A stretch of 44,736 bases of DNA from CAZYCC01 sp964645985 (GCA_964645985.1 CAZYCC010000004.1:1-44736); one strand, 5' to 3'; shown: positions 16,104-24,585, numbered from the stretch's first letter. Numbers and translations are program-made. The notes: generated by a model from the letters alone, not told the origin.

Positions 16104-17521
16104 ATGAAACTCGAGATTCACGGCGACATCAGCCCGAGCTATGTGCAGAACCTCTTTCTGCTCTTTTTCCCGGGGTCGAAGTTCTCCTCCGAGGAGGGGC
16201 GCGAGGAGCTGCCTTTCGCGCGCGTCGAGCTATCTACTGACGAGGCGGGGGCGCGCGCCGTCGTCACATTGCGCGATGAGGACGGGCGCGAGGCGAGCGA
16301 GGAGGCGTACTGCGAGGCGCACACCGACCACTACCGCCTGAGGCCCGCGCAGCTCGCGGTCGGCACCGCCTTTTGCGAGGCGGGGGAGAAGCTCTTTGCC
16401 TACATGCCGCCATGGGGTCTGCTCACCGGCATCCGCCCGGCGAAGCTCGCCGAGGAGCTCTACCGCGAGCTCGGCACCAAGACCGCCGTCAAGAAAATCC
16501 TCAAAACCGACTACCTCGTCTCCCCGAAGAAGGCGCAGCTGCTGACCAATGTCGCCGTGCGCGAGCTGCGCAACCTCTCGCGCTTTCGTCCGGATAGCTG
16601 CAGCCTCTATATCTCCATCCCCTTCTGCCCGACGCGCTGCGCCTACTGCTCCTTCGTCTCCTACGCGACAAAGCGGCTTCTCTCGATGATCCCCGCCTAT
16701 CTTGAGCGCTTGCTTCGGGACATCGACCGCATGGCGGATGCCGTCGCCGCGCGGGGGCTGCGCGTGCAGACGGTCTACATCGGCGGCGGGACGCCGACCG
16801 TCCTCACCGAGGAGCAGCTCTCACGTCTGCTCGACAAAATCGCCTCGCGCTTCCCGCCGGGGTCACTTCGCGAGTTCACCCTCGAGGCGGGGCGTCCGGA
16901 TACGCTCTCCGCGCAGAAACTGCGCGCCGCCGCGGAGGCGGGCGTCACGCGCGTCTCGGTTAACCCGCAGACTCTCTCAGATGAGGTTCTCGCCGTGATG
17001 GGGCGCGCGCATACCGTGAAGGATTTTTACCGCGGGTTCGACCTCGCGCGCGAAAGCGGCATCCCGGCGATCAATACCGACGTCATCGCGGGTTTACCTG
17101 GCGATAGCTTCGAGGGGTTCGCCTTCACCGTGGACAAAATCCTCGCTCTGCGCCCCGAGAATATCACCGTGCACACCTTCTGCGTCAAGCGCTCGGCAGA
17201 CATTCGGCGGGGGGGCGGGGATATTTACTCGCGCACCGGCGAGGACGCCGTTAAGAGCGTCGACTACTCACAGCTTGCCCTCGCCGGCGCCGGGTACGCG
17301 CCCTACTATCTCTACCGCCAGAAAAATATGCAGGGCAACCTTGAAAATGTCGGGTTCACCCTCCCCTCGCACGACGGATATTATAATTCTCTCATTATGG
17401 CGGAGAAGCACAGCATTTTCGCGGTCGGCGCGGGCGCGGTGACAAAGCTCGTCTCGGCGAGCGGCAATATCCGCCGCCTGTATATGCCGAAATACCCTTA
17501 TGAATACCTCGAATCGCAAAA
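16104..17521 (+). CDS. hemZ: Radical-SAM coproporphyrinogen dehydrogenase HemZ, 3' end lost in gap
   Basis: HemZ-type proteins are related to oxygen-independent coproporphyrinogen III dehydrogenase and use a 4Fe-4S cluster with S-adenosylmethionine. About 472 residues are visible before the assembly gap. The N-terminal 165 residues form the HemZ-specific region with PPWGLLTGIRPAKL. The radical-SAM cluster motif follows with C175, C179 and C182 (FCPTRCAYCSF). Then come the glycine-rich YIGGGTPT and the R-V-S-V-N-P-Q-T segment. The B. subtilis protein is about 500 residues, so roughly 30 C-terminal residues are missing because of the N run. The ATG at 16104 lacks a Shine-Dalgarno sequence and follows a very C-rich 79-bp spacer after dtd. 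Whether it truly oxidises coproporphyrinogen is unproven for many HemZ proteins. Confidence 0.9.
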
Positions 17522-17621
17522 NNNNNNNNNNNNNNNNNNNNNNNNNNNNNNNNNNNNNNNNNNNNNNNNNNNNNNNNNNNNNNNNNNNNNNNNNNNNNNN
17601 NNNNNNNNNNNNNNNNNNNNN
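17522..17621. other. Assembly gap of 100 N
   Basis: Exactly 100 unknown bases mark a scaffold join of probably undetermined length. The C terminus of hemZ, and possibly other genes before rqcP, lie here. Confidence 0.98.
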
Positions 17622-17696
17622 CGGCGCGCCGCGATAGATTTATGCCCCGCGCGAGCGGGAATCACCGCCGCCGCGCTCTCCTTTTCTCTATCTTAT

Positions 17697-17993
17697 ATGC
17701 CCAAATCCCAACTCACCAATGCGCCCGCCGAGGAGATGCGCCTTGACAAATTCCTCAAAGTGTCGCGCCTCATTAAGCGGCGCACGGTCGCGGGGGAGGC
17801 GTGCGAGGAAGGCCATGTGATGGTAGGCGGTCGGGAGGTCAAGCCCTCCCACCGCGTGCGCCCGGGAGACATCCTCGACATCTCCTTCGGCAGCCGTCAC
17901 CTTCGCGTGCGCGTTCTCTCGGTGCGCGAGAACCCGCGCCGCGAGGAATCCTCCTCCCTGTACGAGGTCCTCGCTGACGATCAGCGTCTATAG
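17697..17993 (+). CDS. rqcP: S4-domain ribosome quality control protein RqcP (YabO-like)
   Basis: This 98-residue protein closely follows the RqcP/YabO pattern. An S4 RNA-binding fold begins MRLDKFLKVSRLIKRRT, and HRVRPGDILDI lies mid-protein. In B. subtilis, RqcP works with RqcH on split 50S subunits, stabilising peptidyl-tRNA during alanine tailing of stalled chains. The ATG at 17697 adds 13 residues before the conserved MRLDKF; an internal ATG at 17736 would give the classical 85-residue form. Neither has a Shine-Dalgarno sequence. divIC follows 16 bp later. In B. subtilis, yabP and yabQ sit between these two genes; here both are absent. Confidence 0.88.
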   Translation: MPKSQLTNAPAEEMRLDKFLKVSRLIKRRTVAGEACEEGHVMVGGREVKPSHRVRPGDILDISFGSRHLRVRVLSVRENPRREESSSLYEVLADDQRL

Positions 17994-18009
17994 TGCCCCT
18001 GCCGTAAAA

Positions 18010-18303
18010 ATGAAACCCAAAGCGAATTTTTTCGTCAAGCTCGCCCTTGCGGCTTTCCTGCTCTTCGCGGTCGTCATGATGATGCTGCGTCAGCAGCGGG
18101 TGAGCGATCTGCGCGAAGAGACGCAGGCGCGCGAGCTCGAATTGGAAGATCTGCGCGAGGAGGTCGCCGAGCTGCAGTACGAGCTTGATCTTCCAATCGA
18201 CGATGAGTATGTCCTGCGCGTGGCGCGCCGCACACACGGGCTCTACCCCTCAGACGCTGTCGTTTTCAACAACGACATCTCAAACGCGGGCACGGAGCCG
18301 TAG
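18010..18303 (+). CDS. divIC: Septum formation initiator, FtsB/DivIC family
   Basis: This 97-residue bitopic protein has a short basic cytoplasmic end, one membrane helix (about 9-26) and a coiled coil (about 28-60) rich in Glu, Leu and Arg. The usual C-terminal segment with DDEYVLRVARRTHGLYPSDAVVF follows. FtsB/DivIC proteins join FtsL and DivIB/FtsQ in the divisome. Its place just after rqcP matches the conserved yabO-divIC neighbourhood. The ATG at 18010 has no clear ribosome binding site. The last base of its TAG stop is the first base of the next gene's GTG start, so the two are translationally linked. Confidence 0.88.
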   Translation: MKPKANFFVKLALAAFLLFAVVMMMLRQQRVSDLREETQARELELEDLREEVAELQYELDLPIDDEYVLRVARRTHGLYPSDAVVFNNDISNAGTEP

Positions 18304-19349
18304 TGTGCTTCACCATTCCCGCGGCGTGGGAGGGTCTTCCCGTGCGCGCGATCCTACGCCGCCTGCGCGTTTCGCACACGCAGCTTGTGCGACTGAAAGC
18401 TCTGCCGGACGGCATTCTTCGCAATGGTTCCCGCGTCACGGTGAGAGCGGTTCTTCACGCGGGAGACGAGCTGTCCCTCCACCTTGAGGATACCGCCCCC
18501 GGCAATGTTCTCCCCTCGACATCTCCTGTCCCCGTCCCGATTCTCTTCGAGGACGAGGCGCTTCTCGCGGCGGCGAAGCCCGCCGGGATTCCGACCCACC
18601 CCTCGCGCGCGCACCCGCGCGACTCGCTCGAAAGCGTCCTCGCGGCATCGCGCGCGGGCAGGCCGCCCGTCTTTCGCGTGATCACACGCCTTGACCGTGA
18701 CACGAGCGGCGTTGTCCTCTTCGCGAAGACCGCGCACGCGGCATCCCTTCTCTGCGAGATGATCGGCGAGGCCGCCCGCGCCGCCTCCTGCGATCCCGCC
18801 CACGCTCGCGCGCGAGGGAAAGAGGGCGCGCCCATCGGCATTTCTACCGAAACCCTCACGCTCCTCGGCGCTCGTCCTCCCGCCGCGCCTTCCCTTTTCA
18901 CTCCCGCGGATCCCTTCCTCGGCAAGAGCGTGCGCAAGACCTACCTCGCTTTGCTCTCCGGGGAGCTGCCCGCCGACGGGCGCCTGCGCACCCTCGACAC
19001 CGGCATACGCCGCGAGAGCGAGGACTCCCCGCGCCGCGTCGTCTGCCCGCCGGGGGAGGGTTCGCGCGCGATCACGCGCTATGAGGTTGTGCGGGTCGTG
19101 CGAGATCGCGGGGAGCCGTTCACGCTCGTGCGCGCCTATCCGTTTACCGGGCGCACGCATCAGCTGCGCGTGCACTTCGCGGCGATCGGTCACACCATCC
19201 TCGGCGACCCGCTCTACGGCAGCCCGGACAGCCGCATCGCGCGGCAGGCGCTTCACGCAGCGAAGCTCGCTCTCCCGCACCCGCTAACCGGCGAACCGCT
19301 CACTCTCCTCGCTCCCCTCCCACAGGATATGCGCGCGCTTCTCGGATAG
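18303..19349 (+). CDS. RluA/RluD-family rRNA pseudouridine synthase with an insertion
   Basis: This enzyme isomerises uridine to pseudouridine in RNA. The 348 residues comprise an S4-like N terminus (about 1-62), the strand LFEDEALLAAAKPAGIPTHP and the catalytic motif TRLDRDTSG with D131, where most relatives have HRLD. KTYLALLSG and the late motif FTGRTHQLRVHFAAIGHTILGD follow. Between the catalytic motif and KTYLALLSG there is an extra segment of about 55 residues (about 152-208), rich in Ala, Arg and Pro. Most family members have only a short link there. The GTG start overlaps the divIC stop codon. The exact RNA target cannot be assigned from sequence. Confidence 0.87.
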   Translation: MCFTIPAAWEGLPVRAILRRLRVSHTQLVRLKALPDGILRNGSRVTVRAVLHAGDELSLHLEDTAPGNVLPSTSPVPVPILFEDEALLAAAKPAGIPTHPSRAHPRDSLESVLAASRAGRPPVFRVITRLDRDTSGVVLFAKTAHAASLLCEMIGEAARAASCDPAHARARGKEGAPIGISTETLTLLGARPPAAPSLFTPADPFLGKSVRKTYLALLSGELPADGRLRTLDTGIRRESEDSPRRVVCPPGEGSRAITRYEVVRVVRDRGEPFTLVRAYPFTGRTHQLRVHFAAIGHTILGDPLYGSPDSRIARQALHAAKLALPHPLTGEPLTLLAPLPQDMRALLG

Positions 19350-19442
19350 CGTGCGCTCCCGCCGCTCTTTTCGCGAAATCGCGCGGGGGAGATCGCTCTC
19401 GCCTTCCCGCGAAGTTTCCCGCTCCCGCCTTCCCCTTTTCCT

Positions 19443-20549
19443 TTGACGAAGTTAAAGCAAGTCCTTCGCGCCTATGTCTCGCTGCCGGCGGCGATTTTTC
19501 TCGCCCTTGCCGCGCTCTCGCTTGCTGTTCTCGGCATTTCTTGCCTCTCGCCCGCCTTTGCCGACTTTTTCACCCGCAACATCGCGGGTCCGGTGCGCGC
19601 GGTGCTCGCGACCGTTTCGGGGATTTTCCCCTGCTCGCTCGCCGAGACGGTGATCCTTCTCCTCCCGCTGTGGATTGCGGCGCTTGTCGCTCATGTCGTT
19701 CACCTCTCGCGCGATGGTGATGACGCGCGCCTGCGCCGCTTCTTCGTCACCGCCTTCTCCGCCGTAACGCTCTTCTTCACGCTCTTTATCTTCACTTACG
19801 GCGTCGCCTATCACGGCAGCACACTCGATGAGAAGCTCGGCGCGGCGAAGCGCGAGGTCAGCGCCGCACAGCTCGAGCGGACGGCATCGCTCCTTGCCGA
19901 GCGCGTCAATACCGAGGCGGAGGAGGTTTCCTTTGTCATGGGCTCCTCCTCGGTGATGCCCTATGACTTTGCCGAGCTCAACCGTCTCCTCAACGATGCC
20001 TTTGCGCGCGCCGCCGAGAAATATCCCTTCATTTTCTCCTTCCGCTCACGCTGCAAGCCGGCGCTGCTCTCCGAGGGGATGTCCTACGCGCATCTGCTCG
20101 GGATGTACACCTACTACACGGGCGAGGCGAACATCAACGTCGTCTTTCCCGATTATACAACGCCCTATACCTGCGCACACGAGATGTCTCACCAGCGCGG
20201 CATCGCGCGCGAGGACGAGGCGAACTTCATGGCGTACCTCGTCTGCCGCGAATCGGAGGATGCCTACATTCGCTACAGCGGCGAGCAGAATCTGCTAGAA
20301 TATGTGCTAAGCGCCCTCTACTCCGCCGATAAGGCCGCTTATCGGCGGGTGGTCGCCTCCCTCTCCCCGCCCGTTCGGGGCGAGATGCGCGCCTACAGCG
20401 ATTTTTACGAGAAATACGAGCAGAATAAGGCGGCGCAGGTCACCGACACACTAAACGATCACTTTCTTAAGGCGAACGGGCAGAGCGCCGGGACGCGCAG
20501 TTACGGCCTCGTCGTCGACCTCGCCGTCGCCTATTTATTAGATGAGTAA
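19443..20549 (+). CDS. DUF3810 membrane protein with zinc-peptidase-like HEMSH motif
   Basis: This 368-residue protein has three N-terminal hydrophobic segments (about 14-36, 66-88 and 102-122) followed by a soluble domain. In it, AHEMSHQRG (HExxH, 246-250) and a downstream EDEANF with E259 resemble a gluzincin-type metal site. DUF3810 proteins share this pattern, but no substrate is established to my knowledge. Family membership is judged from the motif, membrane layout and length. A TTG start at 19443 is used; it has no Shine-Dalgarno sequence and follows a C/T-rich spacer. Its stop lies 16 bp before the start of dut, whose Shine-Dalgarno sequence is in the short spacer. Confidence 0.75.
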   Translation: MTKLKQVLRAYVSLPAAIFLALAALSLAVLGISCLSPAFADFFTRNIAGPVRAVLATVSGIFPCSLAETVILLLPLWIAALVAHVVHLSRDGDDARLRRFFVTAFSAVTLFFTLFIFTYGVAYHGSTLDEKLGAAKREVSAAQLERTASLLAERVNTEAEEVSFVMGSSSVMPYDFAELNRLLNDAFARAAEKYPFIFSFRSRCKPALLSEGMSYAHLLGMYTYYTGEANINVVFPDYTTPYTCAHEMSHQRGIAREDEANFMAYLVCRESEDAYIRYSGEQNLLEYVLSALYSADKAAYRRVVASLSPPVRGEMRAYSDFYEKYEQNKAAQVTDTLNDHFLKANGQSAGTRSYGLVVDLAVAYLLDE

Positions 20550-20565
20550 ATGCAAAGGAGCCTCT

Positions 20566-21015
20566 ATGGCAACGCAAATCGAAGTGCAAGCGCAAAAGCT
20601 CGACCCGCGCGCCATCCTGCCGCGCTACGCGACCGAAGGCGCGGCGGGAGCGGATCTCTTTTCTCTACCTGGGCAGGGGCGCGTGGTCGCGCCGGGGCAG
20701 ACGTCCTTCTTCCACACCGGGGTTGCGCTCGCCATCCCTGAGGGTGTGGTCGGCCTTGTCTGCGCGCGCAGCGGCCTCGCCGCGAGAAAGGGGCTCGCCC
20801 CGGCAAACAAAGTGGGTGTTATCGATTCCGACTACCGCGGAGAGCTGATTGTCGCGCTGCACAACCACGGCACCGCCCCGGTCACCGTCGCGGGCGGGGA
20901 GCGCGTGGCGCAGATTCTCTTCCTCCCGGTCGCCGCCGCGCGGATTATCGAGGCAACTTCTCTCCCCGAAACCGCGCGCGGTGCGGGCGGCTTTGGCAGC
21001 ACCGGCGAAAAGTGA
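20566..21015 (+). CDS. dut: dUTP diphosphatase
   Basis: Dut hydrolyses dUTP to dUMP and diphosphate, keeping uracil out of DNA and feeding dTMP synthesis. The 149-residue trimeric-type enzyme has all five motifs in order: EGAAGADLFS, ARSGLA, GVIDSDYRGEL, GERVAQ and the C-terminal glycine-rich RGAGGFGSTG. The start at 20566 is fixed by AAAGGAG at 20554-20560, five bases upstream. An in-frame ATG at 20542 within the preceding gene lacks such a site. A strong terminator follows directly. Confidence 0.96.
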   Translation: MATQIEVQAQKLDPRAILPRYATEGAAGADLFSLPGQGRVVAPGQTSFFHTGVALAIPEGVVGLVCARSGLAARKGLAPANKVGVIDSDYRGELIVALHNHGTAPVTVAGGERVAQILFLPVAAARIIEATSLPETARGAGGFGSTGEK

Positions 21016-21027
21016 ATTTTTCCATGC

Positions 21028-21057
21028 AAAAAGGTCAGCCTTTGGCTGACCTTTTTT
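21028..21057. terminator. Bidirectional terminator after dut
   Basis: A 13-bp perfect stem (21028-21040 with 21044-21056), a TTT loop, a T-tract at 21052-21057 and a matching A-run on the left flank form a textbook intrinsic terminator that can serve both convergent genes. Confidence 0.93.
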
Positions 21058-21123
21058 GATCGCGCGCTTCCCGGCGCGAGGGATTTCTCCCCTCGTGTTC
21101 CCGCTCTCCCGCGAGGGCTGCCG

Positions 21124-21762
21124 CTACCGCCGCGTTTTCTTCACTGTGACGCTCTCGCCCCCGTAATACTTAAAGGCGCGCAGCGTCTTCTCGCACACCT
21201 CGAGTAGGACGAGCCCCCGCCGCCCGTCCTCGCGGTGAAACTTCACAAAATAAATGTCCTGCGCCGAGAGCGAGGAGACGAGCGAGATTTTCTCATCAAA
21301 GTGCTCCGCTTCGATCGCCGCCTTTTCCTCGCCCTCATAGGGCGCGACGCGGTCGATTTGCGACATCTTGATGCGCAGCAGGAGCCTATCTGACTTTTCC
21401 CCGTAGATCACCGTCGCGACAAGCTCTCCCCCTTCGATAGCGTACGAGTAGGATAGATCGACATATCGGTAGGTGAAATACCAGACGATCCAGGCGAGTA
21501 GGACGCTGATCGCGCCGAGCGCGACGATGAGTAGCCCCGTCCCCGTGATCGCGGCGATCGCGATGATAGCGATGATCACCGCGAAGAACAGCACAAAGTA
21601 GAGGATTTTTTGCAGGAGATATTTGCCCTCAACCTTCTTTTTGACCGTGAAATCGGCGACGTTGTCCTTCTTGAAGGTGACATCGTCTCCCTCGACCGTC
21701 GAGTTGGAGAATTTCCCGAGCGCAGACGTAATGCGCCGCGCGCCGCTGTCCTTGTCCGCCAT
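21124..21762 (-). CDS. Uncharacterised two-helix membrane protein, possibly DUF6106-like
   Basis: This 212-residue protein has a charged N-terminal region of about 50 residues, two close hydrophobic segments (about 53-75 and 78-98, rich in Ile, Ala and Val) and a cytoplasmic beta-rich C-terminal domain. A segment with YSYAIEGGELVATVIYG, then IKMSQIDRVAPYEGE, recalls the DUF6106 or bacterial PH-like layout; this is memory-based and tentative. The ATG at 21762 is chosen because a near-perfect promoter (21808-21836) lies just upstream. The only possible ribosome binding site is GGGGAAA. It converges on dut and follows an LRR protein gene on the same strand. Function unknown. Confidence 0.65.
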   Translation of the reverse strand: MADKDSGARRITSALGKFSNSTVEGDDVTFKKDNVADFTVKKKVEGKYLLQKILYFVLFFAVIIAIIAIAAITGTGLLIVALGAISVLLAWIVWYFTYRYVDLSYSYAIEGGELVATVIYGEKSDRLLLRIKMSQIDRVAPYEGEEKAAIEAEHFDEKISLVSSLSAQDIYFVKFHREDGRRGLVLLEVCEKTLRAFKYYGGESVTVKKTRR

Positions 21763-21807
21763 AGTTTCCCCGCGTGATCGTTTGGAAAGAAAACCCGCCC
21801 ACCCCCG

Positions 21808-21836
21808 ATTATACCCCCGCCCGCGTGAAAATGCAA
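21808..21836 (-). promoter_or_regulatory. Sigma-A promoter of the membrane protein gene
   Basis: On the minus strand, a -35 box TTGCAT (21831-21836) is separated by 17 bp from a perfect -10 box TATAAT (21808-21813). The leader before the ATG at 21762 is about 40 nt. Confidence 0.8.
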
Positions 21837-21899
21837 GCTCGCTCGCTCCCCATCCTTTAACCGCAAAGCACATCCCCGGCGCGGCCCCGGCGAGCGATG

Positions 21900-22634
21900 T
21901 TACTTTTTCGCGGGAGACGCTCCCGCGCGCCGCCCCTTGCGGCGATGCCGCAGGAGCAGGAACACCGCGAGCGCGAGCAGCAGACCCGCCGCGATGAGCA
22001 GTACCAGTTCAATCGACTGAAACCCAGCGCTCTCGCGGTAGGAGAGATCTATCTCGTTCTCGGCGGCGTAGCTGCGCCCCGCCTCGCACTCGCTCGCGTC
22101 GAGGACCAGCCGCTCGCAGTCGGCGAAGGCGTGGTAGCCGATGCGCGTGAGCGACGATGGCAAGCGCACCCGCCCGAGGCGCACGCACCCGCGGAAGGCG
22201 AGATCGTCGATCTCGGTAAGATCGTCCGAGAAGGTCACGCTCTCAAGGAGAGTGCACCCCTCAAACGCCGCCTCCCCGATAAAAACGCCGCTTCCCTCCG
22301 AGAAGGTCACCTCGTTGAGGTTTTCGCAGTAGGCAAAGGCGTCGCGCTCGACGCAAGAAATACCGGGCGAGAGCGTAACCGATCGCAGCGTGCTGTTGCC
22401 GTAGAAGGCGGTCTCGTCTATCGCGACGACCGGCGCGCCGTCGATCTCCCCAGGAATAGTGAGGTTCTTGTCGTATCCCTCGTAGCCGACGATGTGCAGG
22501 TCGCCTCTCTCATCGGCGCGGTAGCGGAAGAAGTCGTCGGTCTCGGTGTAGCCGGGAAGCATTGCCCCCGCGAGGATCACCGCGGCGAGCAGGAGCGCGA
22601 GAGGGCGAGAAGAAATGGACATAGTCCCGAACAT
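21900..22634 (-). CDS. Secreted, membrane-anchored BspA-type leucine-rich repeat protein
   Basis: The 244-residue precursor has a signal peptide or N-terminal helix (about 8-28), then BspA/LRR_5-type repeats from about 50 to 170. The repeats share the pattern I-x-x-x-A-F-x-x-C-x-x-L-x-x-V and include AFYGNSTLRSVTL, AFAYCENLNEVTF, AFEGCTLLESVTF and AFRGCVRLGRVRL. A C-terminal membrane helix (about 208-228) and a basic tail follow, so the repeats face outside and are held at the membrane. Such repeats are common in surface adhesins of gut Clostridia, but the ligand is unknown. The ATG at 22634 is used; one four codons later (22622) is equally possible. No good Shine-Dalgarno sequence is seen. 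Confidence 0.82.
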   Translation of the reverse strand: MFGTMSISSRPLALLLAAVILAGAMLPGYTETDDFFRYRADERGDLHIVGYEGYDKNLTIPGEIDGAPVVAIDETAFYGNSTLRSVTLSPGISCVERDAFAYCENLNEVTFSEGSGVFIGEAAFEGCTLLESVTFSDDLTEIDDLAFRGCVRLGRVRLPSSLTRIGYHAFADCERLVLDASECEAGRSYAAENEIDLSYRESAGFQSIELVLLIAAGLLLALAVFLLLRHRRKGRRAGASPAKK

Positions 22635-22682
22635 ATCATCGGATAAAGAAGGGAAGGGAAGAGGGGGGAGCGCCCCCCTATC

Positions 22683-22711
22683 TTGACAGCAGCGCCATTT
22701 TGTGTTACACT
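22683..22711 (+). promoter_or_regulatory. Sigma-A promoter of the FIVAR lipoprotein gene
   Basis: A perfect -35 box TTGACA (22683-22688), a 17-bp spacer and a -10 box TACACT (22706-22711) lie about 65 bp before the ATG at 22777. Confidence 0.7.
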
Positions 22712-22776
22712 ATCGCTCACGGCGAGCGGCACGGTATTGCCCGCCTCGCCGCAAAGAAAGGTGCAGGGCTACTTTT

Positions 22777-24465
22777 ATGAGTGAAAAAAATTCCGCCTCC
22801 CGCGCCCCGCGAAGGCACACATCCGAGAGTGGCGATACCTCTCGCGCGGCGGCGCGGCGGGTCGCGGCGGGGGCGATGGCGATCGCGGCTTTGTTTGGCG
22901 CAGCGGTTCTCCTCACCGGGTGTGGCGGCAAGCAAAAGAGCCGCGACGCGCTTGGCGAGCTGCTCACAGAGGGGGCGAAACTCGTCGAGACCGACTATAC
23001 CGCCGACAGCTACGCCGCCTACAAAGAGGCGTACGACCGCGCGATGCGCGCTTATCAGGACAAAAAATCGCGCAAGGAGCTGCTCGACAATTGCAAGAAG
23101 GGAATGGAGGACGCGAAGGACGCCCTCGTGCGGCGCGCGAACTTCTCCGCGCTAAACGACCTGCTCGCGCAGGACTTCCCGGAGGAAAACTACACGACCG
23201 AGAGCTACGCGCGCTACCGCACCGCCTGGGAGAAGGCGAAAACGGTCAGCGACGCCACCGACTCCAAGCAGTCGGTCGTCAACAGCGCGCGCGATGTTCT
23301 TCAAAAGGCGATCGACGCGCTGCAGAAGAAGGCGGACATCTCGCGCCTCTCTTCTCTCGTGATGGAGCTGGTGCCCGAGGCGGAATACACGAGCGCGAGC
23401 TACGCCGCATATCTTTCGGTCTACAACGAGGCGCGAGACCTCTATAACCAATATGACGAGGACATGAGCGAGGAGCAGGCGAAGGAGTACGAGCAGAACG
23501 TTTCAATTTGCCTCGTTGAGCTGGATGCCGCGATAGCGGGTCTTGAGCGCCGCGGGGATCTCTCCGCTCTTCGCACGCTCTACGAGAAGGCTCTCGCTGT
23601 CTACACCACCCCTTCCGAGCAGACTTCCGGCTACGCCCCCGCGCAGTATTATTCCCCCGCGAGCTACAGCGCGCTCGGCACCGCCCTCGACGAGGCGCTT
23701 TCCGTCCTCAACTCGGGAGACTTCACGCAGCCGCAGATAGACGAGGTCACGGCGAAGCTGCAAGCGGCGTTTGACGCGCTCGCCAAGAAGACAGACACCG
23801 CGGAGCTTGAGGGGTTAATTCTCCTCGCGGCAAAGCGCTATCTCGGCGACCCCTCCGCCTACGAGGAGGCGGGCTATATCGCCCTCAACGACGCGGTCAA
23901 CGCCGGGAAAGACCTCATCGCCGACGGCAAGAACCCGACCGACGGGGAGGCGCGCGCCGCCTGCACCGCCATCCTCACGGCGGCAGCCGGACTTCGCCCC
24001 GCCGCGATCACCCCGCCAACCTACTCCATTGACACCCTGCCGCTCAACTGCGGCAGCGCCCTCACCACGGCGGGAACCTATCTGCGCGATCGCGGCGCGT
24101 TCCTCGCCTCGCTTGCGGCTCTCCCGCCCGAGACCGTCACCCTGACGACCGCCGAGGACACGACGATCGCTCTTCTCCCGCAGGGCATTCGCGCGACTTT
24201 CGCGCCCGGGCGCGTGGCGCTTACCTTTGCCGATGGAGCGTCGGCGGTCACCGGCGATGGGCGCGCCTGCGCCATCGGGAGCCTGCGGCTCGGCAGCCGC
24301 TTCGCGGATGTCGTTAGCGCGATGAACGGAACTCCGACCGAGCTCACTCTCGATGAGAGCGGCAACCTCCTCCTCGTCTACCGGCAGGGCAGCGGCGACC
24401 CGCTCACCCTGACGATCACCCTCTCGCTCACCGACGACACGGTTAAGATGATCGTCCTGCAATGA
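22777..24465 (+). CDS. FIVAR-repeat surface lipoprotein
   Basis: The 562-residue precursor has a long basic N-region, a hydrophobic stretch and a lipobox LLTGC with C49 as the likely lipidated residue. At least three to four helical FIVAR-type repeats follow, marked by TADSYAAYKEAYDRA (about residue 75), TTESYARYRTAWEKA (about 140), TSASYAAYLSVYNEA (about 205) and SPASYSALGTALDEA (about 290). Each is followed by an ALEKKAD-like linker. A distinct C-terminal domain of about 110 residues follows a Pro-rich break. Its end (GSLRLGSRFADVVSAMNG) resembles the start of SmpA/BamE-like folds, which is inference. FIVAR modules occur in cell-wall and glycan-binding surface proteins. The gene has a good promoter and a strong terminator, so it is probably monocistronic. 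Confidence 0.8.
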   Translation: MSEKNSASRAPRRHTSESGDTSRAAARRVAAGAMAIAALFGAAVLLTGCGGKQKSRDALGELLTEGAKLVETDYTADSYAAYKEAYDRAMRAYQDKKSRKELLDNCKKGMEDAKDALVRRANFSALNDLLAQDFPEENYTTESYARYRTAWEKAKTVSDATDSKQSVVNSARDVLQKAIDALQKKADISRLSSLVMELVPEAEYTSASYAAYLSVYNEARDLYNQYDEDMSEEQAKEYEQNVSICLVELDAAIAGLERRGDLSALRTLYEKALAVYTTPSEQTSGYAPAQYYSPASYSALGTALDEALSVLNSGDFTQPQIDEVTAKLQAAFDALAKKTDTAELEGLILLAAKRYLGDPSAYEEAGYIALNDAVNAGKDLIADGKNPTDGEARAACTAILTAAAGLRPAAITPPTYSIDTLPLNCGSALTTAGTYLRDRGAFLASLAALPPETVTLTTAEDTTIALLPQGIRATFAPGRVALTFADGASAVTGDGRACAIGSLRLGSRFADVVSAMNGTPTELTLDESGNLLLVYRQGSGDPLTLTITLSLTDDTVKMIVLQ

Positions 24466-24487
24466 CGCGGCAACTACCCTCTCCCTC

Positions 24488-24513
24488 AAAAACTCGCCCT
24501 CGGGCGAGTTTTT
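24488..24513. terminator. Bidirectional terminator after the FIVAR lipoprotein gene
   Basis: A perfect 12+12 inverted repeat (24488-24499 with 24502-24513) with five A's on the left and five T's on the right lies 22 bp after the stop codon. Confidence 0.9.
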
Positions 24514-24585
24514 GTTCTCTCCGGGGGAGGTTTTCTCTTGCCCCCAAGGGAGAGGGCTTTCACTTGCCTCGGGCGATTTATTTCT

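Noticed and set aside
18354..19280. Antisense open frame of 308 codons over the pseudouridine synthase gene
   Set aside because: It has Arg/Ala-rich composition without motifs; the sense strand encodes a clear enzyme.
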